The notes: generated from the letters alone by a model not told the origin. Counted from the stretch's first letter, positions 17,450 to 26,785 are shown. The stretch is 64,000 nucleotides of DNA from Devosia sp. YR412 (GCF_900110945.1 NZ_FOFL01000003.1:1-64000), one strand, 5' to 3'. A program made the numbers and translations.

Positions 17450-18305
17450 CATAGACCTCCTTGCGCTTGAGCCCGTATTGTTCGGTCACGGCGTCAACGG
17501 CAGCGCGCAGCGGTTGGTCGGCCATGGCTTTCAGCAGGTCGGCCTGCCAGTCGGCGGCATCGGGGGCAGCTGGTTCGGCAGCGCCGGCGACAATGATGAC
17601 CGCCTCGCCCTTGGTTTCTGTATCGGCGAATTCCTGCGCCAGTTCGGTCAACGTACCGCGATGCACGCGCTCGAAACGCTTGGTCAGTTCCAGCGCCACC
17701 GCGGCCTGTCGCCCGGGCCAGAGAGTGGCCATGGCGGCGAGGGTATCGTCGAGCCGGCGGGGGCTTTCGTAAAAGACCAGGGTTTCACGTGAATCGCTCA
17801 GCGCCCTGAGCGCATTGCCACGGGCGCCGGCCTTGTTGGGCAAAAAGCCATGGAAGGCAAAGGCATCGGTGGGGAGGCCGGCGACGACCAAAGCCGACAA
17901 GAGCGCCGAGGCGCCGGGGATGGCGAAGACCGGTTGGTTGGCTTCGGCGAGAGCGCGGATCAGCGGGAAGCCGGGATCGGAGAGCAGGGGGGTGCCGGCA
18001 TCGGAAATCAGGGCGATGGCCGCCCCGGCGGCGATGCGGTTGACGATGTCGTCGGCCTTGGCGCGCTCATTGTGCTCGTGCAGGGCAATGCGGCGGGCCT
18101 TGATGCCATAGTGGTCGAGCAGCCGCGCCGACATGCGGGTGTCTTCGCAAAGGATGACCGAGGCGGCCGCCAGCGTCTCCAGCGCACGGATGGTGATGTC
18201 GCGCAGATTGCCGATCGGGGTGGCGACAACATAGAGGCCGGGCGCCAGCGGCGGGGCTGTGAAAGTGGTGCCGGCGATGAAATAGCCGGGGGTCGTTTCC
18301 GTCAT
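17418..18305 (-). CDS. rsmI: 16S rRNA (cytidine-1402-2'-O)-methyltransferase
   Basis: A 295-aa SAM-dependent enzyme of the tetrapyrrole-methylase fold that 2'-O-methylates C1402 in the ribosomal P site. G-L-Y-V-V-A-T-P-I-G-N-L-R-D-I-T near residue 25, C-E-D-T-R near 55 and I-S-D-A-G-T-P-L-L-S-D-P-G near 100 are family signatures. The ATG at 18305 is taken as start. It is divergent from the LpoA-like gene; the arrangement is standard in the order. A parS-like 14-mer lies inside it at 17782-17795. Confidence 0.95.
   Translation of the reverse strand: MTETTPGYFIAGTTFTAPPLAPGLYVVATPIGNLRDITIRALETLAAASVILCEDTRMSARLLDHYGIKARRIALHEHNERAKADDIVNRIAAGAAIALISDAGTPLLSDPGFPLIRALAEANQPVFAIPGASALLSALVVAGLPTDAFAFHGFLPNKAGARGNALRALSDSRETLVFYESPRRLDDTLAAMATLWPGRQAAVALELTKRFERVHRGTLTELAQEFADTETKGEAVIIVAGAAEPAAPDAADWQADLLKAMADQPLRAAVDAVTEQYGLKRKEVYDAALALKAEK
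17782..17795 (-). promoter_or_regulatory. parS-like 14-mer inside rsmI
   Basis: GTTTCACGTGAATC on the plus strand. In rsmI it encodes Asp-Ser-Arg-Glu-Thr, the same frame used by the copy inside hisA. Confidence 0.6.
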
Positions 18306-18387
18306 GCGTAGCAAGCCCGTCGGGTTGAGAATTGGTTAAGCAATTGCTGCCAAGTGTTAACAGACTGCTAGCATTGAGGGGCCGAAA

Positions 18388-19605
18388 ATGCGGATTCTCG
18401 GAAAGGCTGGTTTTGGCCTGGCGCTTTTGGCGCTGGCCGCCTGTTCGCCGATCCAATTGGGCTCACGCGTCCTCGATTTCGGCGCCCCGGTCAGCTTCAA
18501 TAGCGCGCAGACTATCCCCAACCAGAGTGCAACGCCAATCCTGCCGAGCAGCGCCACGCAGCGCTTCGGTCGTGGGCCGGTGCAGGTGTCGCTGCTATTG
18601 CCGCTGAGCGGCGATCCTGGACTTGCCTCGGTCGGCCAATCGCTGGCCAATGCGTCGCGGTTGGCCATCCAGTTCATCGAGGCCAATCCCAATATCGCCG
18701 AGAACATCACCATCACCTTGCGCGATACCGGGGCGACAGTGGGTGGCGCGACGGCGGCGGCCAGCGCTGCGGCGAGCGAGGGGGCGAAGCTGATCCTCGG
18801 GCCGTTGCGGGCCGATCAGGTGACGGCGGCGGGTGCGGTAGCGCGCAGCGCGGGTATTCCGCTGATCGGCTTTTCCAACAATCCGAGCGCGGCGGGACCG
18901 AGCGTTTATCTGCTGAGTGTGCTTCCAGACATGGAAATGAAGCGCTCGCTCAATTGGGTGAAGACCCAGGGCCGGCGCGGCATTGCCGGGATTTTCCCGG
19001 CCGGCGATTTTGGTCAGGCGCAGCAGGCCGCCTTCCGGCAGCAGGCGGCGGCGGCCGGCTTTGCCCCGCAGGCGGTCTATACGTTCGCCTCGCCGGCCGA
19101 GGCGCAGCAGATCGTCAGCCAGGCGCTGCCGCACATTCGCAATGGGATGATCGACACGATCTTCATCCCTGACCGCGCGTCGGCGCCGAATTTCAGCCTG
19201 CTGCTGGCCCAAGCGGGCGTGGCGCCGGGCACGGTGCAGCTGGTGGGCTCGGCCGATTGGGAGGGTGATCCGGCCATCATGGCTTCCACGCAGCTGGCGG
19301 GCGCCATCTATCCTGCGGTCGATCCGGCCGGGCGGGCGGCGATCATGGCGGATTACCAGCGCCAGTTCGGCGGCATGCCGCATGCGTTGGCTACCATCGC
19401 CTATACGGCGACGATCCTCGCCAATGTGAAGACGCTGTCTCTGGCCAATCCGCCCTACAATCCAACGCTGATGACCAATGCCACGGGCTTCAATGGCCGA
19501 GACGGGATGTTCCGGTTCTTGGTCAACGGCCGGGCGGAATATGCGCTGGCACTGAAGAAACTGGTGCAGGGTGGGGCGCAGATGGTCGAGGGGGCGCGGC
19601 TCTAA
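18388..19605 (+). CDS. LpoA-like penicillin-binding protein activator lipoprotein
   Basis: A 405-aa predicted lipoprotein: signal peptide with lipobox L-A-A-C at about residue 19, a short linker, then a periplasmic-binding-protein fold (V-S-L-L-L-P-L-S-G near residue 65, L-G-P-L-R-A-D-Q near 137). It resembles the YraM/LpoA C-terminal domain, which in enterobacteria stimulates a peptidoglycan synthase. The rsmI-yraN-gshB neighbourhood is the usual place for this gene in alphaproteobacteria. It could be described more cautiously as an ABC-type substrate-binding lipoprotein. It converges with hemW, overlapping by four bases. Confidence 0.85.
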   Translation: MRILGKAGFGLALLALAACSPIQLGSRVLDFGAPVSFNSAQTIPNQSATPILPSSATQRFGRGPVQVSLLLPLSGDPGLASVGQSLANASRLAIQFIEANPNIAENITITLRDTGATVGGATAAASAAASEGAKLILGPLRADQVTAAGAVARSAGIPLIGFSNNPSAAGPSVYLLSVLPDMEMKRSLNWVKTQGRRGIAGIFPAGDFGQAQQAAFRQQAAAAGFAPQAVYTFASPAEAQQIVSQALPHIRNGMIDTIFIPDRASAPNFSLLLAQAGVAPGTVQLVGSADWEGDPAIMASTQLAGAIYPAVDPAGRAAIMADYQRQFGGMPHALATIAYTATILANVKTLSLANPPYNPTLMTNATGFNGRDGMFRFLVNGRAEYALALKKLVQGGAQMVEGARL

Positions 19606-20738
19606 GCTGCCAAGTCCGCGACCACCGCATCCAGCACCGGGAAACCCTTGTCGGTCACGCGGAGATTGCCGTTGGGCAAGGTTTCGACGAAGCCGTAGCC
19701 CTTGAGGGCGTCGATCTGGCTGCGCGAAATCTGGCGGCCGGAAATGGCGGTAAAGCGGGCGGGCGAAATGCCTTCCTTGAGGCGCAGGCCCATGACGAGG
19801 AACTCGTCGCCCTGTTCTTCCCAGGTCAGCACATCGTCGGTGACAAGGCCGTGGCCCTTGGCGACGACCTGCTTCTGCCAGTCGAAGGGCATTTTCTCGG
19901 CCGCAGTGGCGTGGCGCTGGTTGTTGATCATCAGCCGGCCATGAGCCCCCGGACCGATGCCGGCATATTCGCCATAGCGCCAGTAGAGCATGTTGTGCGT
20001 GCTTTCCTGGCCGGGGCGGGCATGGTTGGAAATCTCGTAGGCGGGCAGGCCCGCTTCCTTGGTCAGCTCGTGGGTCAGCTCATAGAAGTCGGCAGCCAGA
20101 TCCTCGTTAGGCATCTTGAGCTTGCCAGCCTGATGCAGGTCGAAATAGCGCGTGCCCTGCTCGATGGTCAGCATATAGAGGCTGATGTGACCCTGGGCAA
20201 GCCAGAGGCCTTCCTTGAGCTCGTCTTCCCAATCCTCAAGCGTCTGCCTGGGCCGGCCATAAATCAGATCGAAACTAGACCGATCAAACACCGACTGCGC
20301 AATGCGCACGGCGGCAATGGCCTCCTCGACCGTATGACGGCGGCCCAGTTCCGCCAGCGGACCCTCGCGCAACGACTGTACGCCGAGTGAGACACGGTTG
20401 ACGCCGGCCGAGCGATAGCCCTTGAAACGATCGACCTCGACGCTGGTCGGATTGGCTTCGAGCGTGATCTCGGCCTTGGAGTCGATCGTCCAGTGCTTGG
20501 CGATGGCGTCGATGATGCGCCCGGTCGACTGCGGATTCATCATCGAGGGCGTGCCGCCGCCAAAAAAGATCGACTGCACCTTGCGCCCGGGCGTCATCGC
20601 CGCGGTGGTGGCAATCTCGCGCTCATAGGCGGCGACATAGTCGATCTCGTCGAAGGGGCCGCGGTGGACATGCGAGTTGAAATCGCAATAGGGGCACTTG
20701 GACGCGCAGAACGGCCAGTGCACGTAAACCCCGAACAT
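19602..20738 (-). CDS. hemW: Radical SAM HemW family protein
   Basis: A 378-aa protein with the radical SAM cluster motif C-A-S-K-C-P-Y-C near residue 10, G-G-G-T-P-S near 56 and the HemW-typical D-L-I-Y-G-R-P segment. HemW proteins act as haem chaperones rather than true coproporphyrinogen oxidases, as which they are often labelled. The ATG at 20738 lies ten bases after the stop of rdgB; a longer frame to 20783 overlaps rdgB and is less likely. It is the last gene of the leftward run rph, 47-aa ORF, rdgB, hemW. Confidence 0.93.
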   Translation of the reverse strand: MFGVYVHWPFCASKCPYCDFNSHVHRGPFDEIDYVAAYEREIATTAAMTPGRKVQSIFFGGGTPSMMNPQSTGRIIDAIAKHWTIDSKAEITLEANPTSVEVDRFKGYRSAGVNRVSLGVQSLREGPLAELGRRHTVEEAIAAVRIAQSVFDRSSFDLIYGRPRQTLEDWEDELKEGLWLAQGHISLYMLTIEQGTRYFDLHQAGKLKMPNEDLAADFYELTHELTKEAGLPAYEISNHARPGQESTHNMLYWRYGEYAGIGPGAHGRLMINNQRHATAAEKMPFDWQKQVVAKGHGLVTDDVLTWEEQGDEFLVMGLRLKEGISPARFTAISGRQISRSQIDALKGYGFVETLPNGNLRVTDKGFPVLDAVVADLAA

Positions 20739-20748
20739 GTCGTTGGGG

Positions 20749-21393
20749 CTATTGCTCAATCTGCTGCTCCACAAACTTGGCAAAGGAGCGGGCGCGGTGG
20801 GAGAGACCCTGCTGGCCGGGCGCCCAGGAGTGCTTCATCTCGGCGGTCATCTGGCCGAAGGTGATGTCATAGCCATCAGGCATGAAGACAGGATCATAGC
20901 CATGGCCGCGCTCGCCGCGCGGCGGCCAGACCAGGGTACCAAAACACTGGCCGTGATAGATGACGTCGCGGCCATCGGGATGGGCAAGGCAGAGCGTGGC
21001 GTTGAACGAGGCTTTACGTTCTCCGGGACTAGTCGCATTGGCCGCCTGCAGCGCATCTTCGACGCGCTTCATGGCGTGGTTGAAATCGCGCGGCACGCCG
21101 GCCCAGTCGGCAGTATAGACGCCGGGATCGCCATTGAGCGCGTCGACGCAAAGGCCGGAATCGTCAGATAGCGCCAGCATGCCGGAGGCACTGGCCGCAG
21201 CATGGGCCTTGATGCGGGCGTTTTCAGCAAAGGTGGTGCCGGTTTCTTCCGGTTCGGGCAGGCCGAGCTCGCCGGCCGAGGTCAGTTCCAGACCGAAGGG
21301 CTCGAACAGCTCCTGGAATTCCTTGAGCTTGCCGGCATTATGCGTGGCCAGCACCAGCCGGTCGCCTTCGCGGAGGCGCGGGATCAGGCTCAC
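20749..21393 (-). CDS. rdgB: XTP/dITP diphosphatase (RdgB/HAM1)
   Basis: A 214-aa enzyme that hydrolyses deaminated purine nucleoside triphosphates to keep them out of [15 protein letters not shown] near residue 14, T-F-A-E-N-A near 52, S-D-D-S-G-L near 76 and G-H-G-Y-D-P-V-F near 162 are the family motifs. The GTG start at 21393 shares GTGA with the stop of the 47-aa ORF upstream, which argues for translational coupling; the longer frame to 21441 ignores this. Confidence 0.93.
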   Translation of the reverse strand: MSLIPRLREGDRLVLATHNAGKLKEFQELFEPFGLELTSAGELGLPEPEETGTTFAENARIKAHAAASASGMLALSDDSGLCVDALNGDPGVYTADWAGVPRDFNHAMKRVEDALQAANATSPGERKASFNATLCLAHPDGRDVIYHGQCFGTLVWPPRGERGHGYDPVFMPDGYDITFGQMTAEMKHSWAPGQQGLSHRARSFAKFVEQQIEQ

Positions 21394-21533
21394 TTGCTGG
21401 CCCTCGGCTTGGCATCGAGGGCACGCGACACGTCGTGCCACAGGGCGCAGTTCTCGGGGGAGATGGTGCGCTGGGTTGCCGCCGGCTTTTGGGCCGTGGA
21501 ATTCGCGACTTTTTTGAGGAGCCAGCCGATCAT
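21390..21533 (-). CDS. 47-aa ORF coupled between rph and rdgB
   Basis: A short ORF of 47 residues whose ATG overlaps the rph stop (ATGA at 21533-21530) and whose TGA overlaps the rdgB GTG (GTGA at 21393-21390). The product begins with a hydrophobic-amphipathic patch ([10 protein letters not shown]) and is otherwise polar, with [10 protein letters not shown] near the end. The double four-base overlap is strong evidence that it is translated. I do not recognise it; the patch could be a membrane or partner anchor. Confidence 0.7.
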   Translation of the reverse strand: MIGWLLKKVANSTAQKPAATQRTISPENCALWHDVSRALDAKPRASK

Positions 21534-22246
21534 GCCGAAAGAGCCTCCTGCTGGAACAGGCTCAACTCGCCAATGCCCTGTTCGGCAAGGCTCATCAGGC
21601 TGTCGAGTTCTTCGCGGGAGAAGGGCGCGCCTTCTGCGGTGCCCTGGATTTCGACGAATTTGCCGGAACCGGTCATGACAAAATTGGCGTCGGTCTCGGC
21701 TTCGACATCTTCGAGATAATCGAGATCGAGCAGAGGCGTGCCGCGATAGATGCCGCAGGAAACCGCCGCGACCGAATCGCGGAGAGCCTTGCCCTTGGTC
21801 AGCTTGCGCTCGTCCATCCACTTGATGGCATCGGCCAGCGCCACATAGGCGCCGGTGATCGAGGCGGTGCGGGTGCCGCCATCGGCTTCGAGCACGTCGC
21901 AATCGAGGGTGATCTGGTTTTCGCCAAGCAGCTGCAGGTCGACCACGGCGCGGAGCGAGCGGCCGATCAGGCGCTGGATTTCCTGGGTCCGGCCGGACTG
22001 CTTGCCGGCGGTGGCTTCGCGACGGGTGCGCGAGCCGGTGGCGCGGGGCAGCATGCCATATTCGGCGGTGACCCAGCCCTGGCCCTTGCCGCGCAGCCAG
22101 CCGGGAAGGCTGGTTTCGACCGAGGCGGTGACGAGGACCTTGGTGTTCCCGAATGAGACGAGGCAGGAGCCCTCCGCCTTCATGGCGACATTGCGCTCGA
22201 TTTTGACATCGCGCATCTGATTGGGCTTACGTCCGGAAGGGCGCAT
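21530..22246 (-). CDS. rph: Ribonuclease PH
   Basis: A 238-aa phosphorolytic exoribonuclease that trims the 3' ends of tRNA precursors. [12 protein letters not shown] at the N-terminus, [14 protein letters not shown] near residue 57, [14 protein letters not shown] near 85 and [12 protein letters not shown] near 116 are diagnostic. The ATG at 22246 is chosen over a TTG one codon earlier. It heads the leftward run rph, 47-aa ORF, rdgB, hemW and is divergent from hrcA. Confidence 0.96.
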   Translation of the reverse strand: MRPSGRKPNQMRDVKIERNVAMKAEGSCLVSFGNTKVLVTASVETSLPGWLRGKGQGWVTAEYGMLPRATGSRTRREATAGKQSGRTQEIQRLIGRSLRAVVDLQLLGENQITLDCDVLEADGGTRTASITGAYVALADAIKWMDERKLTKGKALRDSVAAVSCGIYRGTPLLDLDYLEDVEAETDANFVMTGSGKFVEIQGTAEGAPFSREELDSLMSLAEQGIGELSLFQQEALSA

Positions 22247-22270
22247 CAAGAATCCGACTAGAAATTGCTG

Positions 22271-22285
22271 TTAACCGCCTCTTAA
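22271..22285. promoter_or_regulatory. CtrA-type full site between rph and hrcA
   Basis: TTAA-CCGCCTC-TTAA, an exact TTAA-N7-TTAA, 25-40 bases from the rph start and about 100 bases before hrcA. It could affect either divergent promoter. Confidence 0.45.
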
Positions 22286-22386
22286 CCCTCATTGGCCGGG
22301 CTCACAAGCCGGAGTGGCTTGGCGCGCGGCAGCAATGCGCTTAAATGAGAGCGCAGGGTTAAAGCGGAAGATTTTATCCAAACCTC

Positions 22387-23460
22387 ATGGTCAGACCGCC
22401 CGAAGACTTTCTGAGCGTTCTCAACGCGCGCAGCCAGGACATTTTCAAGAAGATCGTCGAACGCTATCTCGATACCGGCTCGCCGGTCGGGTCGCGCGAT
22501 CTGAGCCGTATGCTGCAGACTGGTCTGTCGCCGGCCTCGGTGCGCAATGTGATGGCGGATCTCGAAGATCTTGGCCTGATCGCCGCGCCGCATACTTCTG
22601 CCGGCCGCGCCCCGACGCAGGAGGGCCTGCGGTTTTTCGTCGATGCCATGCTGGAGGTTGGCGCGGTCAACGAGAGCGAGCGCAGCCAGATCGCCAAGAG
22701 CATAGAGGGGCAGCGTCGTGGCCAAGTCGAGGATGTCCTGACTGAAGCCAGCCAATTGCTCTCGGGCCTCAGCCAGGGCGCCGGGGTGGTGATTGCCACC
22801 AAGGCCGACATTATCCTGCGCCATATCGAATTCGTGCGGCTCGACGCCGCCCGCGCCATGGCGATTTTGGTCGGACAGGACGGGCAGGTGGAAAACCGCA
22901 TCATGGACATCCCGCCGGGACTGACCGCTTCGGCGCTGACCCAGGCCGGCAATTACCTCGCCCATCACGTGGTGGGCCGCACCATTGCCGAGGCGCGCAA
23001 GGCGCTGAGCGCGCTGCGGGCCGAACAGCGGGCGGAGCTGGACGAGCTGACGCAGAAGCTGGTCGATGCCGGCATTGCCACGCTCAGCCAGGCCTCGCCG
23101 TCGAGCCAGCCGACCATCATCGTGCGCGGCCGCGGCAATCTGATCAATGACGCCATGGCCAGCGACGAGCTGCTGCGCATGCGGCAATTGTTCGATGAGC
23201 TGGAAAGCAAGGACGGGCTGCTGGACCTGCTCGGCGACGCCGAAGAGGCGCAGGGCGTGCGCATCTTTATCGGCTCGGAAAACAAGCTGTTTTCGCTCTC
23301 GGGCTCGTCCGTCATCCTCTCGCCCTACAAGGATGCCAATGACAAGGTGGTGGGCGTCTTGGGAGTGATAGGCCCAACACGCCTCAACTATGCCCGCATC
23401 GTGCCGGTGGTGGATTATACTGCCCATGTGATCAGCGCGATGATGGCGCGCAAACGCTAG
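22387..23460 (+). CDS. hrcA: Heat-inducible transcription repressor HrcA
   Basis: A 357-aa repressor that binds CIRCE operators, classically in front of groESL and dnaK, and needs GroEL for activity. The N-terminal winged helix includes G-S-R-D-L-S-R-M near residue 37 and the [16 protein letters not shown] segment; the C-terminal half has I-F-I-G-S-E-N near 295 and the [13 protein letters not shown] end. Length is normal. It is followed by grpE. No CIRCE copy was seen in this window, so its targets probably lie elsewhere. Confidence 0.95.
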   Translation: MVRPPEDFLSVLNARSQDIFKKIVERYLDTGSPVGSRDLSRMLQTGLSPASVRNVMADLEDLGLIAAPHTSAGRAPTQEGLRFFVDAMLEVGAVNESERSQIAKSIEGQRRGQVEDVLTEASQLLSGLSQGAGVVIATKADIILRHIEFVRLDAARAMAILVGQDGQVENRIMDIPPGLTASALTQAGNYLAHHVVGRTIAEARKALSALRAEQRAELDELTQKLVDAGIATLSQASPSSQPTIIVRGRGNLINDAMASDELLRMRQLFDELESKDGLLDLLGDAEEAQGVRIFIGSENKLFSLSGSSVILSPYKDANDKVVGVLGVIGPTRLNYARIVPVVDYTAHVISAMMARKR

Positions 23461-23524
23461 GGTTGAAAAAACCGCCGCGTTGGCCGATATCCGTGGCAAA
23501 TCCTCAAACTTGCGGAACGAAACA

Positions 23525-24103
23525 ATGATGAGCGACGAAAACGCCGCCTCGGGCGAGACGCCTGAAGTCGAAACCCCGGCACCGGCCGTCGATCCGATCG
23601 AGGCCCTGCGCGCCGAAAATGCCGAGCTCAAGGATCGCGTGCTGCGCAGCCATGCCGAGATGGAAAACCTACGCAAGCGCACCGAGCGCGACGTCAATGA
23701 CACGCGCAGCTATGCTATCGCCGGCTTTGCTCGCGACATGTTGAGCGCCACCGATGCCCTGAGCCGCGCCCTGATGGTGCTGCCGGCCGAAGCCCGCGAA
23801 TCGGGCGACGCCACCACCAAATCGCTGATCGACGGCATCGAGCTGGCCGAGCGCGAAATGCAGCGCCTGCTGGCCAAGCATGGCGTCAAGCCGATCGAGG
23901 CCGAAGGCCAGAAGTTCGATCCGCACAAGCATCAGGCGATGTTCGAAGTGCCCGATCCCAGCAAGCCGGAAGGCACTGTGGTCCAGGTGGTGCAGGCCGG
24001 CTTTGCCATCGGAGAGCGCGTGTTGCGTCCGGCCATGGTCGGCGTGGCCAAGGGTGGCCCGAGCCATGCCCCGGCGGACGAGGCGATTGATAAGAGCGCG
24101 TAA
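23525..24103 (+). CDS. grpE: Nucleotide exchange factor GrpE
   Basis: A 192-aa co-chaperone that releases ADP from DnaK. It has an acidic N-terminal tail, a long coiled coil (about residues 25-90: [18 protein letters not shown]), and a C-terminal beta domain with F-D-P-H-K-H-Q-A-M near 140 and G-Y/[13 protein letters not shown] near 165. Two ATGs (23525, 23528) are adjacent; either could serve. It follows hrcA by 64 bases. Confidence 0.94.
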   Translation: MMSDENAASGETPEVETPAPAVDPIEALRAENAELKDRVLRSHAEMENLRKRTERDVNDTRSYAIAGFARDMLSATDALSRALMVLPAEARESGDATTKSLIDGIELAEREMQRLLAKHGVKPIEAEGQKFDPHKHQAMFEVPDPSKPEGTVVQVVQAGFAIGERVLRPAMVGVAKGGPSHAPADEAIDKSA

Positions 24104-24129
24104 GCTCTGCTGTTCGGCTTAGGTTTAGC

Positions 24130-24143
24130 GTTTCACGTGAATC
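24130..24143 (-). promoter_or_regulatory. parS-like 14-mer abutting the grpE terminator
   Basis: GTTTCACGTGAATC, whose last four bases are also the beginning of the terminator stem downstream of grpE. Confidence 0.6.
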
Positions 24144-24168
24144 CCCGCGCAAGCGGGGATTTTCTTTT
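24140..24168 (+). terminator. Rho-independent terminator after grpE
   Basis: AATCCCCGC-GCAA-GCGGGGATT followed by TTCTTTT. The stem is nine perfect pairs with a GNRA tetraloop. Confidence 0.8.
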
Positions 24169-24203
24169 GTGAGATGGCCGCTTGGCGCGCCGCAACCCGG
24201 ATC

Positions 24204-24232
24204 GTCATCCTCGGGCTTGACCCGAGGGTGAC
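24204..24232. repeat. Intergenic REP-like palindrome
   Basis: GTCATCCTCGGGCTTGACCC followed by GAGGGTGAC; the halves CCTCGGG and CCCGAGG pair. Same family as 174-200. Confidence 0.55.
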
Positions 24233-24260
24233 GCGCGGTGGGTGTGGGTCAGTTCGCTGG

Positions 24261-24896
24261 CTAGCCCAGGATTTCCTTGCTCTGCACCCGCTTCACATCC
24301 GCATCGGCCATATCGGCCCAGGCCTTCGCGAGACTCCCGCCATTGTCGATGGCGCGGGTGGCGTCTTCGATGACCGTCACGTCGTAGCCGGCGGCTGAAC
24401 CATCGATAGCCGTCCAGCCAACGCAATAGTCGGTAGCGAGGCCGACGATATAGAGGCGGCCGACGTCGCGTTCGTTGAGATAGCCGGCGAGGCCGGTCTG
24501 GGTCTCGCGGTCGGCTTCCTGGAAGGCGGAGTAGCTGTCGATCTCGCGGCGAAAACCCTTGCGCAGGATCAACTGGCCGTGCGGGATATCGATATCGACC
24601 GACAGGGCCGCGCCATGGGTGGCCCAGACGCAATGATCGGGCCACAGCACCTGGGTGCCATAGGGCAGTTCGACGGTTTCGAAGGGGTTCTTGTCGGGAT
24701 GCTGGCTGGCGAAGCTCAGGTGATCGGCCGGGTGCCAGTCCTGGGTGAAGACGACATTGGTGAACTGTTTTGCCAGGGTGTTGATCAGCGGCACGATTTC
24801 GTCGCCACCGGACACCGCCAGGCTGCCGCCGGGCAGGAAATCGTTCTGCATGTCGACAACGACCAGCATGTCATTGGGTTGGATTTCGATGGTCAT
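24261..24896 (-). CDS. pncA: Nicotinamidase/pyrazinamidase
   Basis: A 211-aa isochorismatase-fold amidase that converts nicotinamide to nicotinic acid in NAD salvage. The catalytic Asp is in V-V-D-M-Q-N-D-F near residue 13, the metal ligands in T-Q-D-W-H-P-A-D-H near 50, Lys in the I-L-R-K-G segment, and the nucleophile Cys in G-L-A-T-D-Y-C-V near 157. Its start is nine bases from the stop of the pabB-pabC fusion, so it is probably the second gene of that leftward transcript. Confidence 0.95.
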   Translation of the reverse strand: MTIEIQPNDMLVVVDMQNDFLPGGSLAVSGGDEIVPLINTLAKQFTNVVFTQDWHPADHLSFASQHPDKNPFETVELPYGTQVLWPDHCVWATHGAALSVDIDIPHGQLILRKGFRREIDSYSAFQEADRETQTGLAGYLNERDVGRLYIVGLATDYCVGWTAIDGSAAGYDVTVIEDATRAIDNGGSLAKAWADMADADVKRVQSKEILG

Positions 24897-24905
24897 GGTC
24901 GTCTC

Positions 24906-26675
24906 CTAGGTTCTGACATATTGGGCCCGCAGCAGGCCGCGGACGGAATTGCCGAGCCAGATTGCCTCGGCACTGTCGAGGTCGTCCAGCGTCAAAAGCT
25001 GTTCCACGGCCTTGCCTGTGGCGATGAGCTCGGCGCGCAAAGTGCCGGGCAGGAGGCCGGAGCTGAGGGGTGGGGTGAGCAGCATGCCGTCGCGCTCGAT
25101 GAAAAGATTGGTGATCGAGCCCTCAGCCAATTCGCCGCGCTGGTTGAGAAAAACCACTTCATCGACGCCGAGGGCTGCATGGGCACGCTGGCGCGGCTCA
25201 TCGTAGAAGGCGCGGTTGGTGGTCTTGTGCATCAGCCAGAGGCTTTGCGAGTCGAGACGTTCGGGGGCAATGGCGAAGCGGAAGACGTCCGGATTGGGTG
25301 GCAGGGGAACGGCGGTCATCGCCGGACCGGAAGCATCCAGAGTCAGCCGGACGCGCATGAGGGGTTCGGCGAAATTTTGCGATTGGAGCAAGGTCATGAT
25401 CGCAGCACGGTCATAAGGTAGCGCGAAATAGGCGGCCGAGGCTTCCATGCGGGTGAGGTGCCGGTCGAGCAGCGTGTAGCCGGTGTCGCGCTGCCAGAGC
25501 AGGGTTTCGATCAGGGTGACGGGTTTTGCCGGTTCGGTGAAAAATGCCATCTTGAGCAGGGCCTCGCGATATTCCTCTGCCGCGACACTATCGGCGACTA
25601 TGCCGCCACCGATGCCGATTTCGCCCTGGCCGGAATTGTCGATGACGGCGGTGCGGATGGCGACATTGAGGGTGAAGTCGCCTGTCGGGGCGAAGTGGCC
25701 GATCGAACCAGTGTAGAGCCCGCGTGGGCCGGCTTCGACCTCGCGGATGATTTCCATGGCGCGCAGTTTCGGTGCGCCAGTGATCGAGCCGCAGGGGAAG
25801 AGATTAGCCAGCACATCGGCGGTGCCGACATCCGGGCGGCGTTTCGCCGTGATGCCCGAGGTCATGGTGTGGAGGGTCTGGTAGGTTTCCACGGTAAAGA
25901 GGTCGGTGACCTTGACCGAGCCGATCTCGGCAATGCGGCCGAGGTCGTTGCGCAAGAGATCGACGATCATAAGATTCTCGGCGCGGTTCTTTTCGTCATT
26001 GGCGAGAGCTATGCGACCGGCCTCATCTTCGGCGAGGGTGCGGCCACGCTTCAGGGTGCCCTTCATCGGGCGAGCAGACAAAGCGTTGTCGCGGCTGGAG
26101 ACGAAGAGTTCAGGGGAGCGCGAGAGGATCCACTGGGTGCCGGTGTTGATCAGCGCGCCATAGGCGACGGCCTGCTTGCGGACCAGCTCGCGATAGAGCG
26201 CCACCGGATCGCCCTCAAGGCGGAAATCGGCCTTGAGGGTGAGGTTGACCTGATAGGTGTCGCCGGACGCGATCAACTCCTTGACCCGATCGAAGGCCAG
26301 GCCATAGCGCGCCTCGTCCCAGCGCGGGGTAATGTCGAAGGCCGTGCCGACTTTATCACCGGCGATGGCGGCGAGACGCTGGTCGACTTCGGCGGCGCTC
26401 AGGCGCTCGGGGGCATTATAGAGCCCAAGCCAGAGCAGGGGGGCATCTTTGGGCAGAAAAGGCTCAAGCCGTTCCTCGAAGGCAAAGCCGGCCTCATAGG
26501 CCAGATAGCCGGCGGCATGGAGGCCGGCTCGGTTGGCGGCTTCGAGCTGGGTCAGCGCCGCCTTTATGCCGGCACCATTGCGGGCCACAAGCACGTCGCG
26601 GGGCTGCGAGAACCAGAGGTTTTCGCCATGCGGGTAGAGCGTATCGTGCAGCAGCACTGTGCCGGGGGTGAACAT
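24906..26675 (-). CDS. pabB: Aminodeoxychorismate synthase component I fused to a class IV aminotransferase (PabB-PabC)
   Basis: A two-domain protein of about 589 aa. The N-terminal part (to about residue 365) is chorismate-binding PabB, with I-L-S-R-S-P-E-L-F, P-M-K-G-T and the C-terminal signature G-S-I-T-G-A-P-K. The rest is a PLP fold-IV aminotransferase/ADC lyase with E-L-A-E-G-S-I-T-N near residue 525. Together they would make 4-amino-4-deoxychorismate and cleave it to p-aminobenzoate for folate, with a PabA glutaminase supplied elsewhere. I prefer the ATG at 26675 (MFTPGT) over a GTG at 26711. Confidence 0.9.
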   Translation of the reverse strand: MFTPGTVLLHDTLYPHGENLWFSQPRDVLVARNGAGIKAALTQLEAANRAGLHAAGYLAYEAGFAFEERLEPFLPKDAPLLWLGLYNAPERLSAAEVDQRLAAIAGDKVGTAFDITPRWDEARYGLAFDRVKELIASGDTYQVNLTLKADFRLEGDPVALYRELVRKQAVAYGALINTGTQWILSRSPELFVSSRDNALSARPMKGTLKRGRTLAEDEAGRIALANDEKNRAENLMIVDLLRNDLGRIAEIGSVKVTDLFTVETYQTLHTMTSGITAKRRPDVGTADVLANLFPCGSITGAPKLRAMEIIREVEAGPRGLYTGSIGHFAPTGDFTLNVAIRTAVIDNSGQGEIGIGGGIVADSVAAEEYREALLKMAFFTEPAKPVTLIETLLWQRDTGYTLLDRHLTRMEASAAYFALPYDRAAIMTLLQSQNFAEPLMRVRLTLDASGPAMTAVPLPPNPDVFRFAIAPERLDSQSLWLMHKTTNRAFYDEPRQRAHAALGVDEVVFLNQRGELAEGSITNLFIERDGMLLTPPLSSGLLPGTLRAELIATGKAVEQLLTLDDLDSAEAIWLGNSVRGLLRAQYVRT

Positions 26676-26755
26676 GGCCGCACTTCTAGGCAGATTTGCC
26701 GGCCTCGTCACCGGTCAGGTGACTGGCAGAACGGCGCAAAACTCTCGTCACGGCG

Positions 26756-26785
26756 CTTGAAGCACTTGGGCCACCCCCCTATATA
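26756..26785 (+). promoter_or_regulatory. Heat-shock sigma-32 (RpoH) type promoter of dnaK
   Basis: CTTGAA (26756-26761), a 14-base spacer, then CCCCTATATA (26776-26785). This matches the RpoH promoter pattern CTTGAA-N11-16-CCCCATnT and lies about 120 bases before dnaK. Confidence 0.78.

Noticed and set aside
22282..23703. 473-codon frame antisense to hrcA and the start of grpE
   Set aside because: It spans two well-supported genes on the other strand.
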